The notes under the pieces are model-generated. The model did no database searches. It saw only the letters and a list, made by a program, of their open reading frames with translations, and was not told the origin of the DNA. From UBA6168 sp964573725 (GTDB lineage Bacteria > Bacteroidota > Bacteroidia > Chitinophagales > Saprospiraceae): a DNA stretch of 55,178 nt. Shown here piece after piece: positions 1 to 7,763 of the stretch. The stretch covers positions 1 through 55,178 of the forward strand of contig CAZNLJ010000033.1 in assembly GCA_964573725.1 (NCBI GenBank), given 5' to 3'. How positions within the stretch are numbered: position 1 is the stretch's first letter; each line of letters opens with the position of its first letter. A program made the position numbers and the translations under genes.

Positions 1-1203
1 TGCACTCAGATGGGAACCGCAAACGCTGCTTAAAACGACAATTTGGTTTGCGCCCTCTTGCAGGGCATCCTGTGTCTTGAAGAAAAGTTTGTAAAATCCT
101 ATTTCCAGCTCTGGCGACCCAAGCTTCGGCAAATCGGACTCGGAAGCTTTCAACGTTTCCGAGGCCCTGGTGAAGTCGCCCTGGTCGTAATAAATTTCTG
201 CTCGGTTGATCCGGTTGACCATCAACCCGAACTGTAATCCGATGCCGTTGCAAATCGAATCGGAGCTGGCCATGAGCCGCAACGCCGCCTGAAAATCCCC
301 TAGCCTGCGTTTATGATTACCGTAATTGGCCTGGACCCTGGCCAGCAAAAAAGGGTTTTCGCTTTCGGTCGCTTTGCGGAGGGCGACGGAAAACAGCTGT
401 TCCGCCGCTTCGAAGCCCCGTGTCCGCGACAAAATGATACCTATTATGTTCAACGTATTGGCGGACAAATTTTCAACATCCAAGCGTTGGAGGACGGAAT
501 CCGCGTACATGCGCGCTTTCTCGGGATAATCCAGCCTGTTGTACAAGCTGGCGATGTTGGTGTACAGGACACCCAGGTCAACGCTGTCTTTCGGTTGGAT
601 GAGGCCCAGGGATTTGACGTAGTTGACCATCGCTTCGAAAATCTGTCCCCGCATGGTGGCCAGGTTGGCTTGATTGTTAACGTAGGTCAATTGCAAGACA
701 GGAGACGTGTCGAATGCGGGAGTCGACTTGAGCAGGGCATTGTACTTTTCGAGACTATCCTTTTCCATGGCCTTCAAATAGTGGTTGCCGAGCGAAGCGA
801 TCGCGGTGACCTGGTTGCTGCCCTGAGGCTCGGAATGGAAGTTGGCGAGGGTAAAGTAGGCTATCTGAACAGCTGCGGTGGAGACCTCCTCATCAAACAG
901 CCTGGCGTTGACCTGTCCCAGGATTTCGACCGGTACGGATGCCCGGTCCGAAAACAAATCCGTGGTTTTGCCCGCCAGCCATTCTTCGACATCGTCCTGG
1001 TCGTCTTGATATTTATCGAGGAGTTCCAGCACGTATTTCCATTTATCCTTGGATTTCCTGGCATCAAATTCCACATCGGCCGCCACTTTGTTGAATTGGG
1101 CCTCCGGCAAATTCCCGGCGGTGTCCTCCTTTCCGCCGCCGCAGGAGGACAAGGCCAGCATGGCTGCTGCGAGCACGATGACCGATGATTTGACCATTTT
1201 CAT
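1..1203 (-). CDS. TPR-repeat lipoprotein, 3' end cut off by the window edge
   Basis: The minus-strand frame from the ATG at 1203 stays open to base 1, giving 401 residues with no stop, so the C-terminus lies outside the window. The N-terminus MKMVKSSVIVLAAAMLALSSC is a lipoprotein signal with its lipobox Cys at residue 21. The rest is helical with tetratricopeptide-like pairs, for example around residues 200-330 (LGVLYTNIASLYNRLDYPEKA, then NYGNHKRRLGDFQAAL). Many Bacteroidota TPR proteins of this layout end in a membrane helix and a LuxR-type HTH, but that part is not visible here. A periplasmic or outer-membrane scaffold or sensor role is inferred. The gene lies alone, with 840 bases of non-coding DNA upstream. 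Confidence 0.8.
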   Translation of the reverse strand, partial: MKMVKSSVIVLAAAMLALSSCGGGKEDTAGNLPEAQFNKVAADVEFDARKSKDKWKYVLELLDKYQDDQDDVEEWLAGKTTDLFSDRASVPVEILGQVNARLFDEEVSTAAVQIAYFTLANFHSEPQGSNQVTAIASLGNHYLKAMEKDSLEKYNALLKSTPAFDTSPVLQLTYVNNQANLATMRGQIFEAMVNYVKSLGLIQPKDSVDLGVLYTNIASLYNRLDYPEKARMYADSVLQRLDVENLSANTLNIIGIILSRTRGFEAAEQLFSVALRKATESENPFLLARVQANYGNHKRRLGDFQAALRLMASSDSICNGIGLQFGLMVNRINRAEIYYDQGDFTRASETLKASESDLPKLGSPELEIGFYKLFFKTQDALQEGANQIVVLSSVCGSHLSA

Positions 1204-1502
1204 GTCCTTGATTGAGTTTTGAGGAATCCTGGATCCGCGTCGCATGCCGGGAGGGGGGGTCGGGTGCTTGAGGCAATTGCTTCGGATGCAAACCTGGCCA
1301 CCCCATCCAGATATCGTCGATGACCCTCATCGACATCCACGGAAACCGCCCCCTTTTGCGCATCCCCCGCACCACAACATTATCGGGCCATCAATTATAA
1401 TGGCCTGATTTTCAATTATTTTATAAGTAATTAAACTTACTGCTGTGCAACGACCTGCATCGAAAAGGGTGCAGGACGGCTCTCAGGAAAAGTTTCTTGG
1501 GC

Positions 1503-1534
1503 GGCCGGCGGTACGCTTGGACGTGCCGCCGGCC
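1503..1534 (+). repeat. GC-rich hairpin directly preceding the dispersed repeat
   Basis: GGCCGGCGGTAC (1503-1514) pairs with GTGCCGCCGGCC (1523-1534) with one G-T wobble, leaving an 8-base loop. It runs straight into the conserved repeat block. No T-run follows, so it is not a classical terminator. It may be a structural end of the repeat element. Confidence 0.6.
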
Positions 1535-1668
1535 ACCCTGTCCAAAAGGCGGGAAGCGCCGTAAGGCCCCTTTGTTTATGCGTAAGTTACGCTTTTATAC
1601 AATCATGCTAACCATGCAATCAAAACATTCGATTTGGTTCTTGCGGTGCGAAAGATGCGTTCTTGCGC
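1533..1668 (+). repeat. Dispersed repeat, copy 1 (second copy at 54960-55093, minus)
   Basis: This block aligns to the reverse complement of 54960-55093 over its whole length with about two small gaps, roughly 75-80 percent identical by eye. Shared runs include AAAGGCGGGAAGCGCCGTAA, TTATGCG, TACAATC, GCTAACC, TGCAATCA, ATTCGATTTGGTT and CGAAAGATGCGT. Neither copy carries a shared open frame (the right copy has in-frame stops), so it looks like a non-coding repeat or the end of a mobile element. The family is not one I recognise. Confidence 0.75.
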
Positions 1669-2046
1669 AAAGCGGGGCGGATCGGACCGGAGGAGGCAAT
1701 TGTTGCGTCCTTGCGTCGGGGATCACCGCGACATCGGCGTTGCCGCCCGGCCGGGAGACACCGGGGAAACGGCCTGCTGGTCGGAAAGGCGGCCGCTTGC
1801 GAATCATTTGTTGCCCTGCCGGTATGCGGTGCGTGGCGGTCGACCGCCACGGCCATGGTGCCCGTCCATTTGGAGCCGCCACCGCGCCCGGCCCTCAGCC
1901 GGGGAGTTCCTCCTACCCGACGCGACGGCTTGTGTCCGCCATCCCGGGCCCCACGCGGCCGGTGCCCCTGCCCGGCTGGCAAGCGGCATCGAAATCAAGA
2001 AAGCAACTTACGAGAACATGGCGGCGCTCCCTGGCGGAGCGGCCGG

Positions 2047-2502
2047 TCAATGGCCGGCGGATCCGGCACAAGGGATCTTGCGGACCCGATCCTGATGGCG
2101 CCCCGCTTCGAACGCCGTGGAGAGGAACACCTGGACCATGGCCAAGGCCATGCGTCGGCTGACGAAGCGGGCGGGAATGGCGAGGACATTGGCATCGTTG
2201 TGTTGGCGGGCGAGGGCCGCCAGCTGTTGGTTCCAGCAGACGGCGGCCCGGATACCCTGGTGCTTGTTCGCCGTCATGGCGACCCCGTTGCCACTGCCGC
2301 AAATCAGGATGCCGGCCCGGGCCCGCCCCTGTTCGACAGCCAGGGCGACCGGGTGGACGAAATCCGGATAATCGACGGAGGCCGGGCTGTCCGTCCCTGC
2401 GTCCATGACCGCATAGCCGTGGCTTTCCAGCCACCGCAGGAGGGCATCCTTGTAAGGAAAACCGGCATGGTCGCAGCCGATGGCAATCACTGGGTCGGTC
2501 AT
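2047..2502 (-). CDS. rpiB: Ribose-5-phosphate isomerase B
   Basis: Interconverts ribose 5-phosphate and ribulose 5-phosphate in the cytosolic pentose phosphate pathway. The 151-residue protein has the family length and motifs: IAIGCDHAG at the N-terminus (Asp11, His12), catalytic Cys68 in ICGSGNG (the phosphate/anion loop), the following KHQGIRAA stretch, and the HND motif with His101. It starts at the ATG at 2502 and is divergent from lpxK. The two share a 161-base upstream region in which I could not place a convincing promoter. Confidence 0.95.
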   Translation of the reverse strand: MTDPVIAIGCDHAGFPYKDALLRWLESHGYAVMDAGTDSPASVDYPDFVHPVALAVEQGRARAGILICGSGNGVAMTANKHQGIRAAVCWNQQLAALARQHNDANVLAIPARFVSRRMALAMVQVFLSTAFEAGRHQDRVRKIPCAGSAGH

Positions 2503-2663
2503 AAGTGGTGTCGGATTGGCAGCCCGGGGAAAGGACTGGGTATATTTTTCACGAAAGTAAAAGGATGGACGGAAATATGTCGGACATTTGCACTAAAATT
2601 TAACCACGAGGTGAGCGCACGGAAAGGAGAACCCCTCGGCGGCCACCCGAAACCTTCGGTTGC

Positions 2664-3731
2664 GTGTTCCAGGACCCCGTCATACGAATCTTGCTGATCC
2701 CGTTTGCGATGCTGTACGGATTGGGCGTCAGCCTTCGGAATTTCCTGTACCGGCACAAGCTGCTCAGCAGTGTCCGGTTCAGCGTCCCCGTCATTTCCGT
2801 CGGCAACCTGAGCATCGGCGGCGCCGGCAAGACCCCGCACATCGAATACCTGATCCGCCTGCTCCGACCGTATCTGACGGTGGCGACCCTCAGCAGGGGG
2901 TACCGACGCACGACCCGGGGCTACCAGGTGGTCCTTGCGGAGGACCATGCCCGGAACACCGGCGACGAACCCCTCCAGTTCAAGCGGAAGTTCCCGGATG
3001 TGTTCGTCACCGTCTGCGAGAGCCGCGCCCTGGGCATACCCGCCTTGCTGCAGGACCGACCCGACACGCAGACCATCCTCCTGGACGATGCCTTCCAGCA
3101 CCGCAGCGTCCAACCGGGGCTCAACATCCTGCTTACGGAATACGACCTGCCTTTCACCCGGGATTTCCTGCTCCCTTCCGGCCGGCTCCGGGAATGGCGG
3201 AGCGCTTACCGGCGGGCCGACCTGGTCATCGTTTCCAAATGCCCGGCCGACCTTACCGAAGCGGAAGCGGCAAGGCTCACGACCGCCATCCAGCCTTTCG
3301 CCCACCAGCGGGTGCTGTTCTCCGCCTACCGCTACGAGCACCCCTACTATATCCTGAACCCGCGGCACCGCATCCCCCTGTTGGAGAACATGGCCGTCCT
3401 CCTCGTCTGTGCCATCGCCAATACGGCGTATCTCCAACGCTACCTGCAGGCCACCACCGGAATGGTCCGGACCATCGCCTACGAAGACCACCATTACTTC
3501 ACGGAGGAAGACCTCCACCACATCGAGCGGAACTTCCTGCTGCTGCCCGCCTCGAACCGGATCATCCTCACCACGGAAAAGGACGCCATGCGCCTGGAGC
3601 TGCACCGGGAGTGGCTGATGTCCCAAAGGATTCCCGTCATGGTCCTCCCGGTATCGGTCCATTTCCTGTTTGACGGGGCGGAACATTTCGATACCGCGGT
3701 AAAATCCTTTCTGCTGAATTTCAAAATCTGA
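2664..3731 (+). CDS. lpxK: Tetraacyldisaccharide 4'-kinase
   Basis: Phosphorylates the 4'-position of the lipid A disaccharide at the inner membrane, a late step of lipid A synthesis. The protein has 355 residues. It begins with a hydrophobic membrane-associating stretch (LLIPFAMLYGLGVSLRNFLY), followed by the P-loop variant typical of LpxK (GNLSIGGAGKTP, residues 47-58). Other family motifs are LSRGY, the GDEP segment, and DDAFQHR. The frame starts at a GTG at 2664; an ATG at 2709 would cut into the conserved N-terminal helix, so GTG is preferred. The gene shows that the organism makes LPS. Confidence 0.93.
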   Translation: MFQDPVIRILLIPFAMLYGLGVSLRNFLYRHKLLSSVRFSVPVISVGNLSIGGAGKTPHIEYLIRLLRPYLTVATLSRGYRRTTRGYQVVLAEDHARNTGDEPLQFKRKFPDVFVTVCESRALGIPALLQDRPDTQTILLDDAFQHRSVQPGLNILLTEYDLPFTRDFLLPSGRLREWRSAYRRADLVIVSKCPADLTEAEAARLTTAIQPFAHQRVLFSAYRYEHPYYILNPRHRIPLLENMAVLLVCAIANTAYLQRYLQATTGMVRTIAYEDHHYFTEEDLHHIERNFLLLPASNRIILTTEKDAMRLELHREWLMSQRIPVMVLPVSVHFLFDGAEHFDTAVKSFLLNFKI

Positions 3732-3925
3732 ACATCATCGCCCCTCCGGGGGAAAAAGGCTCCTTTGGTCTAATAATTATCCGGTTTCACCTGTCGCCGC
3801 CTGAAATTTGTACCGGTTGTTTCCCATGCGGCAAAGGACGCCCCCCCACCCTGTCTGTTCGGATGCCACCGACTGCCGGTGCCGCCGGGACGGTGCCGCC
3901 GCCACACCTGCCAAAAAAAATCGAA

Positions 3926-5035
3926 ATGAGACCATTCCGCTCCCCGCACCCGTCTGCGCTTCCGGCCCGCTTCCCGGTTCCCGTCCTGCTCCTGTTGATG
4001 ATCGCCGGCATCGGCGCGACATTTCCGGCCGACCCGCCGGAAACGACCGGAACCGGCAGCCTGCTCGACCGGATGGGCGACCAGGAGTCCGTCTCCGTCC
4101 AACTGGTCACCGACCTGGATTCCCTGGTGGACAACCGCTATGCCGATCGGTACTATCCGGGCACCTTCCAGTTTTCAGACCGGGACGGTATCCGCCACCA
4201 CCTGCCCGTTTCCGTCCGGACCCGTGGCAAATTCCGGCGCCGGCACTGCGATTTTCCCCCCTTGAAACTGAAATTCGACACCGAATCGCTCGTCTCCGCC
4301 GGATTCAACCGGATGAACGAGCTCAAACTGGTCACCCACTGCCTGGACGACCGTATCGCCAGCACGGAACAGGTCTTTCGCGAATACCTGGCCTACAAGC
4401 TCTACAACATCCTCACGCCCCACAGCTTCCGCGTACAACTGGTCAAGGTCACCTACCAGGATACCGGCAGGAAAGGCCGGAAATTCAAGCGTTGGGGCTT
4501 GCTGATCGAAGACCTCGAGGAATTGGAGGCCCGGACGGGTACCCGCGAATGCGACTGCCTCGGGCAAACCGATGAGGCCCTCCATCCCAACTACGAAAAG
4601 ATGAACGCCCTTTTCCAGTATATGATCGGCAATACCGACTGGGATATCCCCATGCTCCGCAACATCAAACTGATCCGGCTCTCCGACGGCCCCTTGGTCC
4701 CGGTACCTTACGATTTCGACTTCTCCACCCTGGTCAGTGCCCCCTATGCCCGGCCGAATACCAATGTGGGGCAACGGTCCATGCAACAAAGGGTCTACCT
4801 CGGCGAAAGCCGGTCCTCCCGGGAACTGCAGCCCATCGTCCGGTATTTCCAGCGCAAACAGGAAACCTTATACCAAACCGTCCGCCGGTTCCGGCACCTT
4901 CCGGAGGACAGCAGAGACGAAATCCTGGCTTACCTGGACGGTTTCTTCCAGGCGCTCGAGGATCCGAATACCCTCGGGACCCACCTCAGCCCACCTGCAC
5001 CGGCCACCGCCAAGCCGGCGGAAAGCGGCCGTTGA
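3926..5035 (+). CDS. Secreted CotH-like (kinase-fold) protein
   Basis: A 369-residue exported protein with a signal peptide (hydrophobic run at about residues 16-30, PVPVLLLLMIAGIGA). The upstream in-frame ATG at 3863 would place this segment too far inside, so the ATG at 3926 is preferred. The body resembles the CotH fold: a VRTRGKFRRR...PPLKLKF segment (the RG-x-x and basic lysine part), a YKLYN helix, WGLLIED, and then GNTDWDIPMLRN with PVPYDFDFS. The last two correspond to the CotH metal/nucleotide region. CotH proteins are atypical kinases of spore coats and secreted proteins; the substrate here is unknown. Assignment rests on motifs read by eye. Confidence 0.6.
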   Translation: MRPFRSPHPSALPARFPVPVLLLLMIAGIGATFPADPPETTGTGSLLDRMGDQESVSVQLVTDLDSLVDNRYADRYYPGTFQFSDRDGIRHHLPVSVRTRGKFRRRHCDFPPLKLKFDTESLVSAGFNRMNELKLVTHCLDDRIASTEQVFREYLAYKLYNILTPHSFRVQLVKVTYQDTGRKGRKFKRWGLLIEDLEELEARTGTRECDCLGQTDEALHPNYEKMNALFQYMIGNTDWDIPMLRNIKLIRLSDGPLVPVPYDFDFSTLVSAPYARPNTNVGQRSMQQRVYLGESRSSRELQPIVRYFQRKQETLYQTVRRFRHLPEDSRDEILAYLDGFFQALEDPNTLGTHLSPPAPATAKPAESGR

Positions 5036-5063
5036 GCCCCGGCGGAGCTTGCACGTTTTTTCC

Positions 5064-5092
5064 TTGGTTTGTAAAAAAAACAGGTACTTTTG
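5064..5092 (+). promoter_or_regulatory. Bacteroidota-type promoter for the dihydroorotase-like gene
   Basis: TTG at 5064-5066 and TACTTTTG at 5085-5092 match the Bacteroidota -33/-7 pattern with an 18-base spacer. A start site about 7 bases further on would leave a short leader before the ATG at 5109. Confidence 0.6.
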
Positions 5093-5108
5093 CTACAAAT
5101 AGGATCAA

Positions 5109-6386
5109 ATGTACTTGTTTGTCAGGGATGCGCGGATCCTTCATGCGAACGGCGAATGGGAACGGGAGACGAAGGATGTGCTGGTCAGCGAAGGGAGGGT
5201 CACCGCCATCGGGCGGGGGCTCGACGCTCCTCCGGGGGCTGTGGTCATCGATCGGCCCGGGACCTGCATCTCCCCCGGTTGGATGGACATCGGGGTCTTC
5301 AGCGGCGATCCGGGCATGGAACACCGGGAAGATGCCGCCTCCCTGGCTGATGCCGCCATGGCCGGCGGGTATACCGCCCTGGCCATCCTGCCCAATACCA
5401 GCCCGGCCACGGACAACAAATCGGCGGTGGTCTACCAACTGGAACAATCCCGGCAGATGCTGGTGGATTTCCATCCGATCGGGGCGGTATCGGTCGGATG
5501 CCAGGGTAAGGCCCTGACCGAAATGTACGACATGCGGGCTGCCGGCGCCGTCGCATTCTCCGACGGGCTGCATCCGATCCAGGACAACGGCCTGATGCTG
5601 CGGGCCATGCAGTACATGCAAGCCTTCGACGGCTTGGTCATCAATCAACCGACGGACGGCGCCCTGACCGCAAACGGGCAGGTCCATGAGGGGCTGATGA
5701 GCACGTCCCTGGGTCTGAAAGGCATTCCGGCCCTGGCGGAAGTGCTGATGGTCCAACGCGACCTCCACCTGGCCGAATATACGAACACCCGCCTGCACCT
5801 GTCGCATCTGTCCACCGCCGCAGCCGTCGCCCTGGCCCGTCAGGGAAAATCGGAGGGCCTGCGGGTGAGCGCCTCCGTAGCCCCCATGAACCTGGTATGC
5901 GACGACCGCCTGCTCCGGGATTTCGACAGCCGCTTCAAGGTAATGCCTCCGGTCCGGGACGCCACGGACGGACAAGCCTTGCGGAAAGGATTATCCGACG
6001 GCACCATCGACTGCATATCGAGCCACCACATACCCTTGGATCCCGAATCCAAGCACTTGGAATTCCCCTATGCGCAGTTCGGTGCCATCGGGCTCGAAAC
6101 CACCTTCGGCATCTGTGGCATGTACCTGGCCGACAGCCTGCCCCTGGGTGATTTCATCCGGAAAATCTGCCACGGCCCGCGGCAAATCCTGGGGCTGGCC
6201 GTTCCCCCGGTCGCCGTCGGGATGGCCGCCGACCTGACGGTCTTCGACCCGACGGAGGAATGGGTGTTCCGAACCGACCACATCCGGTCCCGCTCCCACA
6301 ATACGCCCTTCGTCGGGTGGCGCATGAAGGGTTCCGTGTTGGCCGTCGCCCACAATGGCCGGATACACGTCAACCCGCCGCGTTGA
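5109..6386 (+). CDS. Dihydroorotase-like amidohydrolase lacking the metal ligands
   Basis: The 425-residue protein aligns along its length with class I dihydroorotase (pyrimidine biosynthesis, carbamoyl-aspartate to dihydroorotate). Family features are the N-terminal beta-sandwich half (DVLVSEGRVTAIG), the PNT-P motif (95-99), HLSHLST (230-236) and the C-terminal GMAADLTVFD. However, the metal motif D-x-H-x-H-x-R-E-P-G reads D60-I-G-V-F-S-G-D-P-G, so both histidines are lost. The His-Ala-Glu site reads INQPTDG, and the catalytic Asp of TDHAPH is Ser (CISSHHIP, about 303-309). It is therefore either a non-catalytic PyrC-like partner, as known for ATCase-associated pseudo-dihydroorotases, or an enzyme with altered chemistry. 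Similar His-less homologues are, to my memory, common in Bacteroidota. Confidence 0.85.
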   Translation: MYLFVRDARILHANGEWERETKDVLVSEGRVTAIGRGLDAPPGAVVIDRPGTCISPGWMDIGVFSGDPGMEHREDAASLADAAMAGGYTALAILPNTSPATDNKSAVVYQLEQSRQMLVDFHPIGAVSVGCQGKALTEMYDMRAAGAVAFSDGLHPIQDNGLMLRAMQYMQAFDGLVINQPTDGALTANGQVHEGLMSTSLGLKGIPALAEVLMVQRDLHLAEYTNTRLHLSHLSTAAAVALARQGKSEGLRVSASVAPMNLVCDDRLLRDFDSRFKVMPPVRDATDGQALRKGLSDGTIDCISSHHIPLDPESKHLEFPYAQFGAIGLETTFGICGMYLADSLPLGDFIRKICHGPRQILGLAVPPVAVGMAADLTVFDPTEEWVFRTDHIRSRSHNTPFVGWRMKGSVLAVAHNGRIHVNPPR

Positions 6387-6514
6387 CGGCGGTTGGCCAT
6401 CCGTGAAAAGAGGATTCCGGAACCCCTGGTCCCGGACAGCCGGCCCTGCACCTTTCCGCTTGAAAAAAAAGCAATCCCGTTGTCGTACATTCACCTCAAA
6501 TTCAATATGTCATC

Positions 6515-7036
6515 ATGAAATCTTCGCCCATCCATTCAAATGACGATTTTTCGGAAAAGGACGTCCCCTTTGCCGCCGTCGCATTCCAACACGGCCTGCT
6601 GGCAGGCATGGTCTTCATCATTTTCTCCCTGATAGCCAATGTCCTGGAGTTTTCCATCCCTACCTCCATCCTCCAGTCCGTCCTGGTGTTCCTCATCAGC
6701 CTCGCCCTGTCCGTCGTGGCCCTGTTCTTTTCGGTCCAACATCACCGGGAACAGGAACTCGGCGGCATCATCTCCTTCCGGCGTGCCTTCCAGGTCGGCC
6801 TGGTCGTACTGGTGACCGCCATGGTCCTCAATACCTTGTTCAGCCTGGTCTACACCCAGTACATCGAGCCGGAATTCAACATTTCCGTGCTGGAAGCGAC
6901 GGAAGACATGATGCGGGACATGGGGGTCGACGAGGCCGTCATAGACAAGGCGCTGGAGGATGCCGCCGAATCCATGCAGCCCGCGAACATGCTGAAACAA
7001 GGTCTTCTTTTCGGGCTGGTGAGTGCCGTCGACTGA
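6515..7036 (+). CDS. DUF4199 family membrane protein, C-terminus frameshifted
   Basis: A 173-residue inner-membrane protein with helices at about residues 27-45, 50-70 and 88-108, followed by an acidic amphipathic stretch (residues 115-155) and the start of a fourth helix (GLLFGLVSAV). This matches the DUF4199 layout; function is unknown. The frame stops at 7036 in the middle of the last helix. The +1-shifted continuation reads LSAIVAAIMRRREED and stops at 7080, exactly the expected helix and basic tail. The break at about 7031-7033 is a real or sequencing indel, and the true gene probably ends at 7080. Confidence 0.75.
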   Translation: MKSSPIHSNDDFSEKDVPFAAVAFQHGLLAGMVFIIFSLIANVLEFSIPTSILQSVLVFLISLALSVVALFFSVQHHREQELGGIISFRRAFQVGLVVLVTAMVLNTLFSLVYTQYIEPEFNISVLEATEDMMRDMGVDEAVIDKALEDAAESMQPANMLKQGLLFGLVSAVD

Positions 7037-7155
7037 GTGCCATCGTGGCGGCCATCATGCGCCGCCGGGAAGAGGACTGAACGCGCACACCGTCCGGAGC
7101 GCGGCCGGCCCTGTGACCGACGCACCCCAAGTGCCGGGAGGCAAGGCCCCTTACC

Positions 7156-7183
7156 TTGCCGACAGCGGAAAAACTTACCTTTG
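7156..7183 (+). promoter_or_regulatory. Bacteroidota-type promoter upstream of second DUF4199-like gene
   Basis: TTG at 7156-7158, a 17-base spacer and TACCTTTG at 7176-7183 fit the -33/-7 consensus. The ATG lies about 50 bases downstream, at 7234. Confidence 0.6.
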
Positions 7184-7233
7184 CCAGAAGCCCGGCCTCC
7201 GCCGGGCATCATGAACCGTTGAAATCCATTCGC

Positions 7234-7686
7234 ATGCAAAACACGATGCTGCGCACGGGCGCATGGGCGGGGCTTTTCAGCCTGTTGGGACTGCTGGGTG
7301 CCCACCGGATATCGGCCACGGCGGTCCTGCATCCGCTGGTATATTGGAGTGTGCTGCTATTGCCGGCCGGGGTCGGCATGATCGTATCCACCCGCCGTCG
7401 ACGGTGGGAACTGGATGGCGAGCTATCCAAGAAAGAAGCCATCCGGACGGCATTCCTGACCTTCGCCATTGCCGAACTGCCGTTCTGGATCGGCGTATAC
7501 CTGTTGTTCAACCATATTGACCCTGGCTTGGTGGATGCGCAACGGGCCATGCTGGAAGCCGCCGGCAGGGATGTGGCGGACCTCGACCTGCAGATGCACG
7601 CCGGACGGGTCTTTTTTTCCTACACCTACCTGTTGCTGCCGGGCTTCCTGTTGGCCTACATGGTGGGCAGTTTCATCCGGCGGTGA
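7234..7686 (+). CDS. DUF4199-like membrane protein
   Basis: A 150-residue protein with four hydrophobic helices: two near the N-terminus (about 8-25 and 33-50), one around 75-95, and a final one (YTYLLLPGFLLAYMVGSFIRR) ending in basic residues. An acidic loop (DAQRAMLEAAGRDVADLDLQ) precedes the last helix, as in the neighbouring DUF4199 protein. The two look like tandem paralogues. The ATG at 7234 sits after the promoter at 7156-7183; the longer upstream frame overlaps that promoter and is not used. Function unknown. Confidence 0.7.
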   Translation: MQNTMLRTGAWAGLFSLLGLLGAHRISATAVLHPLVYWSVLLLPAGVGMIVSTRRRRWELDGELSKKEAIRTAFLTFAIAELPFWIGVYLLFNHIDPGLVDAQRAMLEAAGRDVADLDLQMHAGRVFFSYTYLLLPGFLLAYMVGSFIRR

Positions 7687-7763
7687 CCGTTCCGGGGTAA
7701 GCTACGGCCGGTATACCAGCCGTGGGGAAAGGATTCCCCGTCGACAAAAAGCGAAGAACGCAT

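Larger units (their letters stand above)
1204..2046. other. Long intergenic region with hairpins and one dispersed-repeat copy
   Basis: I see no credible gene in these 843 bases. Open frames on both strands are arginine/proline-rich and resemble no family. The left part holds small inverted repeats: GGCCAT/ATGGCC near 1388-1407 and CCTGCA/TGCAGG at 1454-1475. These are followed by the strong hairpin at 1503-1534 and the repeat at 1533-1668, listed separately. From 1669 to 2046 the DNA is GC-rich and featureless to me. Confidence 0.6.

Noticed and set aside
313..1188. A 291-residue plus-strand frame over the TPR lipoprotein
   Set aside because: It is a shadow of the minus-strand gene, which has a lipoprotein signal and sensible helical repeats.
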